A DNA stretch of 64,000 nucleotides from Rhizobium bangladeshense (GTDB lineage Bacteria > Pseudomonadota > Alphaproteobacteria > Rhizobiales > Rhizobiaceae): positions 248,001 to 312,000 of the forward strand of contig NZ_LYPL01000004.1 of NCBI RefSeq assembly GCF_001662075.1. The letters are read 5' to 3'. Every line of letters starts with the position of its first letter. The stretch's first letter is position 1. Under the pieces are notes generated by a model. That model was not told the origin of the DNA. It saw only the letters and a list, made by a program, of their open reading frames with translations, and did not search any database. The position numbers were made by a program, and so were the translations under genes. This document shows positions 29,314 to 38,109 of this stretch, piece by piece.

Positions 29314-29395
29314 CGCAAGCGTCGTGCCAGGCCGGAACACTTGAAGAATAAGGGAAAAATCGAACTGCGATGTGTCTGATGTTGGACATTGAACA
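29314..29395 (-). promoter_or_regulatory. NifA/sigma54 promoter of the mosB operon
   Basis: On the minus strand, TGGCACG-N4-TTGCG occupies 29329 down to 29314, a full-consensus -24/-12 element with a start of transcription near 29303. Two overlapping perfect NifA sites, TGT-N10-ACA, lie at 29373-29388 and 29380-29395, about 77 and 84 bases upstream of that start. This is strong evidence that the mosB operon is switched on in nitrogen-fixing bacteroids. Confidence 0.9.
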
Positions 29396-29786
29396 TTCAT
29401 GTCTGGTTTGTGGTTTGGCATTTTTAGCCAGTGGCTCAGGCTCTACGCTCATACGGGGCACAATCCGTTTTTTCTTGAATCGCACTCAGTCTTGCACCCG
29501 TCGTGCCAAGTAGACTTCAGGGAAACAAGCGGTCTTGAGATCGTCCCGACGAGGAGACGGCTCGAGCGCTCCGTTTGCTGCAGCTCCCCTCCTTCGGCCG
29601 AGATCGATTTGCCCTCGCTGCTAGGGTTAAGCTTCTGCGGAGCAGGAGAAATTAATATCGTCTGGGGCTCACAAATGTGGACCTGAGAAATTGCCCAGAA
29701 ATGGCTCTGTTGGTCGAACCAATATTATCTAAAGTTCTTTCACTCGCGACTGGACTGCACTCACTCGGGAGAAAAGGGGAACAACA
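29396..29786. other. divergent intergenic region, mosB operon / ABC transporter
   Basis: About 390 bases without a gene-like frame. The promoter of the rightward ABC operon must lie here but was not identified; no sigma54 or nod box element faces it. Confidence 0.5.
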
Positions 29787-30800
29787 ATGAAATCTCTGAA
29801 AGCAATGCTTAACAGCATTGCGACAATAGCAGATCGTATCGGTCTTCCGGCCGCAAGCAGATTGCGATTTGCACTCATACTCATCTGCTTTTCAAACGTG
29901 GCACCTGCATCTGCGGGAGACGACATTACCATCTACTTCGTCGGCTGTGCTGCGCCGACTGGTTTCCATGGTTATCTGGCCCGGGGCGCTGAAGAAGCCG
30001 GAAAGAACCTCGGGGTCACGGTCAACTATATCTATCCCGACCAGCTGACCATTCCCAACCAGGTCCAAAAGATCGAGGAAGCCATGGCAGCTCAGGCAGA
30101 CGGTATTGCGGTTTGCGCTTTCGCCGACGATTCCGCATATGCCGATGTGGGAGCACGAGCCAAAGAGGCCGGGATCGCGTTCGGGAGCGCTGCGGCACCT
30201 CCGCCCGGCTCGCACATTCGAAAGCCGGACGACATTTTTCTCTTCCGCGCCGGCTCTGATGAAGGCGCTGCGGGACAGCTGTCAGCCCGGCGTCTTCTCG
30301 ACATGGGCGTAAAAGGACGCGTGGTTGTTGCCAATCAGCAGCCAGGCGACGCAACTTGCCAGCTGCGTGCAACCTCCGAGATAGAGGCGCTCAAAGCCGG
30401 GGGAGTCACGGCGGACTTCCTGGAAATGTCGATGGATCCAGGCCAGCAGGCTGAAACCCTATCCAACTATTTGCGTCGCAACCCCGACACAGCCGCCGCG
30501 ACAAGCACCTGTGACGTCGTGGACGGTTTCCTGACGGCGAAAGCCGACAGCGGTCGCAACGACCTGATCTTAACAGGCTATGACATCAATGCTCAGTCGC
30601 TTGCAGCAATCAGTGATGGCCGCCAGGCGTTTACGATCGACCAGCAGCAATTCTGGCGCGGCTACATGCCAGTTCTGCTCCTCACCCACTACCTCAAATA
30701 TGGCTTGATCGAAGGAAACTACTTCCTGACTGGTCCTTCGGTCGTTGACAAAGCCAATGCCGAGAAAGTTCAGGCGCTCGTGAACAAGGGCTATCGTTAA
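29787..30800 (+). CDS. sugar ABC transporter substrate-binding protein
   Basis: A 337-residue periplasmic binding protein of the ribose/inositol (type I) group. A long N-terminus leads to a hydrophobic signal segment (FALILICFSNVAPASAGD), and the mature protein starts near DDITIYFVGCAAPTGF. The two-lobed fold is suggested by QKIEEAMAAQADGIAVCAF and ILTGYDINAQSLAAI. It heads a transport operon with permease, ATPase and a deacetylase. The ligand is unknown; a cyclitol or amino sugar would suit the neighbourhood. Confidence 0.88.
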   Translation: MKSLKAMLNSIATIADRIGLPAASRLRFALILICFSNVAPASAGDDITIYFVGCAAPTGFHGYLARGAEEAGKNLGVTVNYIYPDQLTIPNQVQKIEEAMAAQADGIAVCAFADDSAYADVGARAKEAGIAFGSAAAPPPGSHIRKPDDIFLFRAGSDEGAAGQLSARRLLDMGVKGRVVVANQQPGDATCQLRATSEIEALKAGGVTADFLEMSMDPGQQAETLSNYLRRNPDTAAATSTCDVVDGFLTAKADSGRNDLILTGYDINAQSLAAISDGRQAFTIDQQQFWRGYMPVLLLTHYLKYGLIEGNYFLTGPSVVDKANAEKVQALVNKGYR

Positions 30801-30806
30801 GATCTT

Positions 30807-30827
30807 GGCCCGCCAGCTTGGCGGGCC
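30807..30827 (+). other. intra-operon hairpin
   Basis: GGCCCGCC at 30807-30814 pairs perfectly with GGCGGGCC at 30820-30827 around a five-base loop, between the binding-protein and permease genes. There is no T-run, so it is more likely a partial terminator or an mRNA-stabilising element that keeps binding-protein expression above the membrane subunits. Confidence 0.7.
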
Positions 30828-30862
30828 AGGTCATTCTTCCAATTAGATGGCGGGAGGCCACA

Positions 30863-31957
30863 ATGTCTGACGAAGCCGCGCAATATCCTGCACGCAGGAT
30901 CATCTATGCCGAAGCGATCCGCCGTTTCATGCTTCGTCCAGAAGCAACATCCATTGCCGCTGTGGTCATCCTTTTCGTTTTGTTTTCCCTAATGGCTCCA
31001 CAGCTGTTCCCGACCAAGATCACCTATATCAGCATAATGGCGATCGCCGCCGAACTTGGCGTCGTTTCGATTGGCGCGACGCTCTTGATGATCTGTGGCC
31101 ATTTCGACCTTTCCGTCGGTGCCGTGCTCGGCCTAACCTCCTATATCTGCGTTGTTCTGATGCGTGATTTCGGATTCAATCCAGTGTCGGCATCCCTCAT
31201 CGCGGTCGCAGCCGGTGCGGCGCTCGGGGCGATCAATGGGTATATGGTCGTTCGCTTTCGGATCCACTCGTTCGTCGTTACACTCGGTACGATGCTGATC
31301 TGGCGTGGCGTGTTGATTGCGCTCACCGGCGGGTTTCCGATGACGGTCGATATCCCCCCAAGTTTTCGTGCGGCCATGGCCGGACCCTTGCTCAGCGGTT
31401 TCCGGATGTCGATGCTTTGGTTTCTCCTCATCGGGGTTGCTTGCACGTTTTTGCTCTCTCGCATGAAGCTCGGAAACTGGATCCAGGCGCGAGGCCAAAA
31501 CGAGAACGCAGCCCGAAACCTTGGTGTTCCCGTGGATAAGGTGACGATCATCGTGTTCTCGATCTGCTCGGCGCTGGCTGCGGTTGCAGGCATCATCCAG
31601 GTCGCTCGCTTTGGATCAGTCGACGCGTTGCGGGGCGAAGGATTTGAACTTCAAGCGGTCGCCGTCAGCGTCATTGGCGGAACGCTTCTCTCCGGAGGTT
31701 ACGGCAGCGTCGTCGGAACGATATTGGGTGCCATCACCTTCGGCATGATCCAGGTGGGTTTGGTTCTGGCGGGGGCTCCTGGCCATCTCTTCAAAACCCT
31801 CACCGGGATCATCGTCGTTGGCGCCGTTATTCTCAACACGTTGATCAGCAAGCGCATGTCAAAGTCGCGACCAATGTCTGGCTATCGCCGTGACAGTTCG
31901 TCAGCCGATGCAGCAATCAAAGCACAGGTCGTGACCACCGAGACTAGGAAGGGATAA
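30863..31957 (+). CDS. sugar ABC transporter permease
   Basis: A 364-residue inner-membrane permease of the RbsC/branched type, with about ten hydrophobic segments and the family sites MICGHFDLSVGAVLGL and GGTLLSGGYGSVVGT. GGGAGG five bases before the ATG at 30863 fixes this start over 30818. Its stop overlaps the ATPase start (TAATG). Confidence 0.9.
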   Translation: MSDEAAQYPARRIIYAEAIRRFMLRPEATSIAAVVILFVLFSLMAPQLFPTKITYISIMAIAAELGVVSIGATLLMICGHFDLSVGAVLGLTSYICVVLMRDFGFNPVSASLIAVAAGAALGAINGYMVVRFRIHSFVVTLGTMLIWRGVLIALTGGFPMTVDIPPSFRAAMAGPLLSGFRMSMLWFLLIGVACTFLLSRMKLGNWIQARGQNENAARNLGVPVDKVTIIVFSICSALAAVAGIIQVARFGSVDALRGEGFELQAVAVSVIGGTLLSGGYGSVVGTILGAITFGMIQVGLVLAGAPGHLFKTLTGIIVVGAVILNTLISKRMSKSRPMSGYRRDSSSADAAIKAQVVTTETRKG

Positions 31958-32826
31958 TGGAAATGAGCAACAACGTCATCATGAATGATAGCGAGATAGC
32001 TGCCGCTGCCCGCGTCCTGCCAGCAGGTAGCGGAACGGATGATATGCGCGGGCTGACACGCGGGATCGAGCCGATCAAGGCGACCGAGATTCCAGTCATT
32101 GAAGCAGTCGGATTGTCCAAGGGATTCGGTGCGACAACGGCACTGGTGGACGTGTCCCTCAAGGCATATTCAGGTCGAATTTTAGCTCTTCTCGGCGACA
32201 ACGGCGCCGGTAAGTCAACCCTAATCAAGATCCTTTCTGGGGTGTTTCCACCGGATCGCGGCGAACTCCGCTTCAACGGAGAGCCTGTTATTTTCCGGAA
32301 CCCGCGGGACGCGAGAGAAAGAGGCGTAGCGACCGTGTTTCAGGATCTCGCGGTTTGCGAACTTCTTTCTGTTACCCGCAACATTGTTCTAGGGCGGGAA
32401 CCGCAGAAAGGCTTCGGCCCGATCAAGTGGCTTGATCTCAAACGCGCCAATGAGATGGCGCAATCGGCACTTCATCGGTTGGGCGTGCGCTGGGAACGTG
32501 GCTTGGACGAACGGGGGGCCAACATTTCAGGCGGTGAGCGCCAGTCGCTCGCGATCGCGCGGGCGATGCACTTTGGATCTTCTCTTCTCATCCTCGACGA
32601 GCCGACCTCCGCGCTTGCCGTTCGGCAAGCAGGCAAGGTTCTTGATCATATCGTCGCGGCGCGGGATCAGGGGCAGGCCGTGATTTTCATTACACATAAC
32701 TTCCGGCATGCACTCGCGGTGGCCGACGATCTGGCGGTTCTCTCCCAAGGCAAGGTTGTGGGCACCTTCCGAAGGGACGAGGTCGAACTTGATGACCTGA
32801 CAGACCTCGTGGCGCGTGTCGGCTAA
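31957..32826 (+). CDS. sugar ABC transporter ATP-binding protein
   Basis: A 289-residue single-domain ATPase: Walker A GDNGAGKST, signature SGGERQSLAIA, Walker B LLILDEPTSAL, switch His in FITHNFRHAL. About 45 residues precede the ATPase domain. Most sugar ATPases of the RbsA type have two tandem domains; this one has one, as in FrcA-like systems. It acts with the preceding binding protein and permease. Confidence 0.9.
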   Translation: MEMSNNVIMNDSEIAAAARVLPAGSGTDDMRGLTRGIEPIKATEIPVIEAVGLSKGFGATTALVDVSLKAYSGRILALLGDNGAGKSTLIKILSGVFPPDRGELRFNGEPVIFRNPRDARERGVATVFQDLAVCELLSVTRNIVLGREPQKGFGPIKWLDLKRANEMAQSALHRLGVRWERGLDERGANISGGERQSLAIARAMHFGSSLLILDEPTSALAVRQAGKVLDHIVAARDQGQAVIFITHNFRHALAVADDLAVLSQGKVVGTFRRDEVELDDLTDLVARVG

Positions 32827-32843
32827 CTGATTAGGAGAAATCT

Positions 32844-33704
32844 ATGAACGAAAATTACGCAAAGAAGCGCGTCGTCATTCACGAAGACGACGTCGGAATG
32901 AACCATGGCGCCAACCAGGCATATGTTAAGCTTTCGCGTTTCGGCACCTGCAGCTCGGGATCGGTCATGGTCCCCTGCCCTTGGTTCCCAGAGGCAGCCG
33001 AGCTCGCCCATCGCGATGGTTCGCTCGATCTGGGTGTTCATCTCACATTGACTAGCGAACAAAAGCCTTACCGTTGGCGGCCGCTAACCGCGCCGCCAAG
33101 GTCAGCCGGCCTGACAGACGAATTTGGCTACTTCTGGCCTGATGTGCCGACAGCACGAAAGGCGCATCCCGAAGCAGTCGAAGCCGAACTTCGGGCACAG
33201 CTAGACATAGCGAAGGCCGCCGGCTTCGATATCACCCACATCGATGCGCATATGGGCACTGCGCAGATGCCGGAATTCACCGCCATCTACCGGCAAGTTG
33301 CAAAGGACTACAACGTCCCGGCGATGTTGATCAAGGACCTCAGCCGCTATAATCCCGCGACTTATGCAGGAAATATAGACGTAGCACGGTACGACGCGGA
33401 AATCGCCAAGGCAGGTGAAGCTGGCGAGCTCTTGTTCGATGCCGTGCTTGAAACGCCGTGGTCTCGCTCCACCAACGCCGAAGCGGCATATCATGAGCTG
33501 TTTAAGGCGATCCCACGGGGTCTTACTTTCCTCTCAATGCACTTTAGTACCCCCGGCGATTTCGAAGCGATTAATCCTCCCGATGCGCACCATCGAACGG
33601 AGGAGTATGAATTGTTCATGACGCCGAAGGTCAAGGAATGGATCACGGAGTTTGATCTTGAAATTGTGGGTATGCGGCAACTTCGGGATGAACTCCGCGC
33701 CTAG
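32844..33704 (+). CDS. ChbG/HpnK (YdjC) family deacetylase
   Basis: A 286-residue protein of the YdjC/ChbG carbohydrate deacetylase family, metal-dependent enzymes acting on acetylated sugars such as chitooligosaccharides. The metal-site motifs are visible: HEDDVGMNHGAN near the N-terminus, LGVHLTLTSE, and DITHIDAHMGT. AGGAG precedes the ATG, 17 bases after the ATPase gene, so it is likely the last gene of the transport operon. The substrate would be whatever is imported, perhaps an N-acetylated amino sugar (inference). Confidence 0.87.
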   Translation: MNENYAKKRVVIHEDDVGMNHGANQAYVKLSRFGTCSSGSVMVPCPWFPEAAELAHRDGSLDLGVHLTLTSEQKPYRWRPLTAPPRSAGLTDEFGYFWPDVPTARKAHPEAVEAELRAQLDIAKAAGFDITHIDAHMGTAQMPEFTAIYRQVAKDYNVPAMLIKDLSRYNPATYAGNIDVARYDAEIAKAGEAGELLFDAVLETPWSRSTNAEAAYHELFKAIPRGLTFLSMHFSTPGDFEAINPPDAHHRTEEYELFMTPKVKEWITEFDLEIVGMRQLRDELRA

Positions 33705-33784
33705 CCCGTCTCGCCGAGCGGCATCATTGCCGCCGATGTTGGAAGCGAGCTCTGTTCTATAGGCATGGCAAACCGAAAGATAAA

Positions 33785-33810
33785 AGGTCGCGGAACGTGT
33801 TCCGCGACCT
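33785..33810. terminator. hairpin between convergent operons
   Basis: AGGTCGCGGAAC (33785-33796) pairs perfectly with GTTCCGCGACCT (33799-33810), a 12-bp stem with a two-base gap. It lies between the end of the deacetylase gene and the end of the folD pseudogene on the other strand. It lacks a clear U-tract, so it may act as a bidirectional block rather than a classical terminator. Confidence 0.6.
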
Positions 33811-33941
33811 CGTACGTTAGAAGGTGTTGTTTGAACACTAGGCGCTAAAAATCGAACGCGTTGGGCTTGAGAAGCACGATAGGAATACGTCACGTCAGCG
33901 GCGTTTCCGGCTGCCTGCTAGTTGCCCTTGCGATCAGTTCT

Positions 33942-34715
33942 TTAGCTGCGCTTTGCAACGGCCTGTGCTGGTTGCACGGCCTGTAGGAGGGTCCTACGCG
34001 CCGCTGACTGCTGGCCACATTTCAACGTGTTCGCCATCAGCATGGCGATGGTCATAGGCCCCACGCCACCTGGAACAGGGCTGATCTCTCCGGCAACTTT
34101 TTCTGCTTCGTCGAACACGACATCTCCCACCAACCGCGTCTTGCCTTCGCCGATGTCTGGAGCCGGGACGCGGTTGATGCCGACGTCAATGACGGTAGCT
34201 CCCGGTTTCAACCAGTCGCCTCGAACTAACTTCGGGCGGCCGACAGCAGCAACTAGAATATCAGCACCGCGGCATAATGCCGGTAGATCATTTGAGCGAG
34301 AATGCGCGATTGTTACGGCAGCGTTGGCGTGGAGCAGCAATTGCGCCATGGGTTTTCCAAACAGGTTTGTGCGGCCGATCACAACGGCCTTGTGCCCCGA
34401 TAAGTCATCGCCTCGCGCGTGCTGGATAAGCATCATTGCTCCTGCTGGCGTACAGGACACAAGACCGCTCGTGAAATCTCCCGTGGCGGCCTTTCCGGCA
34501 TTGACGACATGGAGGCCGTCGACGTCTTTTCAGGAACAATCGCCTGAACAATTTCTTCCAGCCTTCACATAGGTATGGCTGGCAGGGTCATCGCCAACGA
34601 TGATTACTGCCAGCCCTATTTCAATGCCGAACGTTCCTTGGAGCAAGGCAGTCCCTGCCCTGACTGTATCGATCACAGTTTCGGCGATTGGCTTCCCAAG
34701 CAGGAGGTGGGCCAT
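33942..34715 (-). pseudogene. folD: folD pseudogene (methylene-THF dehydrogenase/cyclohydrolase)
   Basis: FolD interconverts 5,10-methylene- and 10-formyl-tetrahydrofolate. The start (34715: LLLGKPIAETVID...GDDPASHTYV) and the C-terminal half ([50 protein letters not shown]) are family-like. After HTYVK the frame breaks: about 70 residues of the catalytic middle are missing, and the following [12 protein letters not shown] reads in another frame. A further one-base loss sits where [14 protein letters not shown] should be. The gene cannot make an active enzyme. It starts three bases after purU. Confidence 0.88.
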
Positions 34716-34718
34716 GCT

Positions 34719-35603
34719 TCATCCCATCCTTTCCGAGGCAAAGCTCCCGGGGCTTGCCGGGAAGACCACGGTGCGGTTGCCGTTCAGGAAGGTACGGTGA
34801 TGGATATGGGCATGGATGGCACGCGCCAGCACCTGGCTTTCGACGTCGCGGCCGATCGAGACGTAGTCGTCGGGCGACTGCGCATGGGTGATGCGCGCCG
34901 TGTCCTGCTCGATGATCGGGCCTTCGTCGAGATCGGCGGTGACATAATGCGCCGTCGCGCCAATCAGCTTCACGCCGCGTTGATAGGCTTGCTTGTAAGG
35001 GTTGGCACCCTTGAAGCTCGGCAGGAAGGAATGGTGGATGTTGATGATCTTCCCGGACATCTTCTGGCACATCGCATCCGAAAGCACCTGCATGTAACGC
35101 GCCAGCACGATCAGTTCGGTGCCCGTCTGTTCGACGATCTCCATGATCTGGCCTTCGGCCTGCAGCTTGTTCTCCTTCGTCACCTTGATGTGGTGGAAGG
35201 GGATGTCATGGTTGACCACGACCTTCTGGTAGTCGAAATGGTTGGAGACGACACCGACGATATCGATCGGCAGCGCGCCGATCTTCCAGCGGTAGAGCAG
35301 GTCGTTCAGACAATGGCCGAAGCGCGACACCATTAGCAGCACCTGCATGCGGGCATTGCCGTCGTGGATTTCAGCGTCCATCTCAAACTTCTCGGCGATC
35401 GGCTTGAAACCTTCAACGAGGGCGGGGAGCTTCACGCCCTCTTCGGAAATGAAAGACACGCGCGTGAAGAACTTGCCGGTGTCGAGGTCATCGAACTGCG
35501 AGCTGTCGACAATGTTGCAGCCCTTGTCGGCAAGGTAGTTGGAAATCGCCGCAACGATCCCGCGCGTCGATTTGCACGTCACCGTCAAAACATAGTTGGT
35601 CAT
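34719..35603 (-). CDS. purU: PurU, formyltetrahydrofolate deformylase
   Basis: PurU hydrolyses 10-formyl-THF to formate and THF. The 294-residue protein has an N-terminal ACT domain (YVLTVTCKSTRGIVAAIS, about 1-80) and a C-terminal formyltransferase-like hydrolase with the catalytic region HHSFLPSFKGANPYKQAY and GATAHYVTADLDEGPIIEQ. Chromosomal copies serve purine/C1 balance. Here it sits in the run mocDEF-panB-purU-folD, suggesting it disposes of the one-carbon unit released by rhizopine demethylation (inference). Confidence 0.94.
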   Translation of the reverse strand: MTNYVLTVTCKSTRGIVAAISNYLADKGCNIVDSSQFDDLDTGKFFTRVSFISEEGVKLPALVEGFKPIAEKFEMDAEIHDGNARMQVLLMVSRFGHCLNDLLYRWKIGALPIDIVGVVSNHFDYQKVVVNHDIPFHHIKVTKENKLQAEGQIMEIVEQTGTELIVLARYMQVLSDAMCQKMSGKIINIHHSFLPSFKGANPYKQAYQRGVKLIGATAHYVTADLDEGPIIEQDTARITHAQSPDDYVSIGRDVESQVLARAIHAHIHHRTFLNGNRTVVFPASPGSFASERMG

Positions 35604-35659
35604 TCTGGATCCCTAATTGACGATCCCACCGGGGCTAAGTCATCTTCCGGCGGAAGCGT

Positions 35660-36451
35660 CTATTCGCTTTCTATTTTGCTCAGAAAGTTTTCGAGCTCGT
35701 CCGGCGTGATGCTCACCAGGTGCCTCTTCTCCGGATAAGCTCCAGAGCGTACATCCTCCGCATACTCCTTGAACGCTCGCACGCGTTCCCCCTGTAGCCG
35801 CTCGAATTCAGCGGCGAAATCGCGGTAGACCTTGGCGTGGCGCGGATGATGACTGCGGTTCTGCCCAAGAACGTCCTCGGCAAACAGATATTGCGCATCG
35901 CATCCTGTTCCTGCACCCATAGAAAGCATCAGCAATGATGTGCGTTTGGATATGGCTGCGGCGATCTCGCCAGGGACGACTTCAATTTCAGCAGCAAAGG
36001 CGCCTGCCTCCTCGAGAGCTTTCACCTGACGCCAGACCTCGAGTGCACTGGCGGCAGTTTTACCGACTGCGCGAAAACCGCCCGTCCATGTTGCCTTGGA
36101 TGGAATGAGCCCGACATGCCCGCAGACGGGAATACCTTCTTCCCGTAGCCGCCGCACGGTTGACAGTCCGGCGGCGCAGTAAACAGCGTCGCCACCTGCG
36201 CGGATCGCCTCAAAGGCTGCCCTAAGATAGTCATCTGCGGTGATCAGGTCATCCAGGCCGGGAAAAGCAAACACCGTGGGGGCCGCCTCGCGAAATGCGG
36301 GCCCAAGCAGTTCCGGAGGAACAGAGACGAGGTCAATGCCCGCCCTCTCGGCTGCTTCGGCTTCCTCAAGGGTGACGACCCGCAGCATGCTGAGCTGCCT
36401 TTGACCCCTCGTGGACAGTAAATCAGCAACGGTCGGGCGGCGATGTTTCAT
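35660..36451 (-). CDS. PanB-like ketopantoate hydroxymethyltransferase family protein
   Basis: A 263-residue protein of the PanB/PEP-mutase-type barrel family. It keeps GHVGLIPSK, GGFRAVGKTA and SMGAGTGCDAQYLFAEDVLG, the PanB pattern, but differs from housekeeping PanB in several motif positions, so a related hydroxymethyl-transfer or C1-accepting reaction is possible. It is 40 bases after mocF and 56 before purU on the same strand. Its methylene-THF dependence would fit a C1-handling role in this operon. Confidence 0.78.
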   Translation of the reverse strand: MKHRRPTVADLLSTRGQRQLSMLRVVTLEEAEAAERAGIDLVSVPPELLGPAFREAAPTVFAFPGLDDLITADDYLRAAFEAIRAGGDAVYCAAGLSTVRRLREEGIPVCGHVGLIPSKATWTGGFRAVGKTAASALEVWRQVKALEEAGAFAAEIEVVPGEIAAAISKRTSLLMLSMGAGTGCDAQYLFAEDVLGQNRSHHPRHAKVYRDFAAEFERLQGERVRAFKEYAEDVRSGAYPEKRHLVSITPDELENFLSKIESE

Positions 36452-36491
36452 AGGGCTCTCCAGCTCGTATCAGAGTGAATAGAGGACCGCC

Positions 36492-37715
36492 TCAGGCGGC
36501 CAATAATTTCTTGAGATTGGTTTTAGAGCAGGCAAGTGCCGCTGGATCTAGCCGCCGTCTTGCAGCAATCAGCATCTCGGCGAGGCGAATGTCGCGTGCG
36601 ACGGCGTTCCCGGGCCCGACGCCACTGGCAGCAATTAACCGGCCTTCGCCATCGAGATGAAAGAGGATGAACGCACGCTCATCAAGGTTGCGTCGAACAG
36701 TTGTAGCGGCATCGTCAAAAAGACCGGCGATCTGAAGCGTCAATTCATATTGATCCGACCAAAACCATGGCACGCCGGCGAAACCTTCGCCCCTCCCAAG
36801 CAGATTGGCCGCAGCTACCGTTCCCTGATCCTGCGCATTGCGCCACGCTTCAAGCCGGACCCGCCGGTTGCCATAGAGGGAAAGGGGAAAGGAGCAGCAG
36901 TCACCGGCGGCAAAGATGTCGGGATCTGATGTTCTGAGGGTGCCATCGACGGCGATGCCATTGTCGATCAACAGTCCTGCAGCCTCGGCGAGTTCCACGT
37001 TCGGGACTGCTCCGATACCGACGACAACCAGATCTGCACGTTCCGTCGCTCCGTTTGCGAGCAGAATTTGCGCTTCATCGCTACCGTCAACAACAGATGC
37101 GATTTGCTCTCCGCATATAATCTTCACGCCCCCTTGGCGGTGCCGTTCGGCGATGACTTCGGCGATTTCACCCGGTACACCCCGCGAAAGAACGCGCGGT
37201 GAACTTTCCAAGAGTATCACCTCAGCGCCGAGATTTCGTGCGGTGGCGGCGATTTCCAGGCCAATGAAGCCGCCGCCGATGACGGCAAGCCTCTTACCTG
37301 GCGCCAGCGCTTTTCGGATAGCGCCCGCATCTCCATGGCTGCGGAGCATGCGGATGCGCCCCGAACTCCGATCCGATAGACCGGGTAATGAACGCGGTCG
37401 TGCCCCGGTCGCAAGCAGAAGCTTATCGTAAAACAAGGTTCGGCCATCAGATAGCCTGACCTGTTTGGCTTGACGATCGATCGCTTCGGCAGGAACGCCG
37501 ACAAGAATGTCGATATCTTCCTCCTCATAACGCTCCGGACTTGCCACGTATCGAGGCGGCCCGGCGAGACCCGACTTTGACAGCGGTGGCCGCTCATAGG
37601 GAAAATGCGGCTCGGCGCCGATCATGGTGATGACGCCGTCAAATCCCATGTCCCTCAAAGCGAAGGCAGCCCTGGCTCCGCATTCGCCGCCACCGACGAT
37701 CACGATCTTATCCAT
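36492..37715 (-). CDS. mocF: MocF, ferredoxin reductase of the rhizopine demethylase
   Basis: A 407-residue FAD/NAD(P)H ferredoxin reductase: FAD fold at IVIVGGGECGARAAFAL, NAD fold at LAVIGGGFIGLEIAATA, second FAD contact DPDIFAAGDCCSF. In the rhizopine locus mocDEF encodes the oxygenase, the Rieske ferredoxin and this reductase, which pass electrons for O-demethylation of 3-O-methyl-scyllo-inosamine. GGGGGAGA precedes the ATG. Confidence 0.88.
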   Translation of the reverse strand: MDKIVIVGGGECGARAAFALRDMGFDGVITMIGAEPHFPYERPPLSKSGLAGPPRYVASPERYEEEDIDILVGVPAEAIDRQAKQVRLSDGRTLFYDKLLLATGARPRSLPGLSDRSSGRIRMLRSHGDAGAIRKALAPGKRLAVIGGGFIGLEIAATARNLGAEVILLESSPRVLSRGVPGEIAEVIAERHRQGGVKIICGEQIASVVDGSDEAQILLANGATERADLVVVGIGAVPNVELAEAAGLLIDNGIAVDGTLRTSDPDIFAAGDCCSFPLSLYGNRRVRLEAWRNAQDQGTVAAANLLGRGEGFAGVPWFWSDQYELTLQIAGLFDDAATTVRRNLDERAFILFHLDGEGRLIAASGVGPGNAVARDIRLAEMLIAARRRLDPAALACSKTNLKKLLAA

Positions 37716-37751
37716 TTTCTCCCCCTCTCGCGTTTAGCGCCGCGCGCCCGC

Positions 37752-38069
37752 TCATGGGATCGCGATGAAGACAATTCCGGCCTCCACCTTTGCCCGGTAG
37801 ATTTTGAGGTTGACACAGACCGGCGCACCTATTGCCTCGCCAGTCTTGTAGTTGAAGCGGCCGTTGTGCTTTGGGCATTCGATGATGTCGTCCATGACAA
37901 GACCATCAGCCAGATGGATTTTTTCATGTGTGCAAAGGCCGTCGGTCGCAAAGAACTCACCGTTGAGGCTGCGGTAGACTGCGTACGTATGCCCGTTGTG
38001 GTCGAAGCGGATGACGTCCTCCTCATCGATTTTGTCCGCACCGCACACCTCAATCCAGTTCTTGCTCAT
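37752..38069 (-). CDS. mocE: MocE, Rieske-type ferredoxin
   Basis: A 105-residue soluble Rieske [2Fe-2S] ferredoxin. Cluster ligands are in CTHEKIHLADG and CPKHNGRF (C-X-H and C-X2-H). It lies between the desaturase-like mocD and the reductase mocF, and should shuttle electrons between them. GGAAAG precedes the ATG. Confidence 0.92.
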   Translation of the reverse strand: MSKNWIEVCGADKIDEEDVIRFDHNGHTYAVYRSLNGEFFATDGLCTHEKIHLADGLVMDDIIECPKHNGRFNYKTGEAIGAPVCVNLKIYRAKVEAGIVFIAIP

Positions 38070-38109
38070 GCTTTCCTCCGTCCGCTCGCGCTTTGATGTC
38101 GATGGTCAA

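Noticed and set aside
29906..29921. TGGCACCTGCATCTGC as a sigma54 promoter
   Set aside because: It lies inside the signal-peptide region of the binding-protein gene, and the -12 half is poor.
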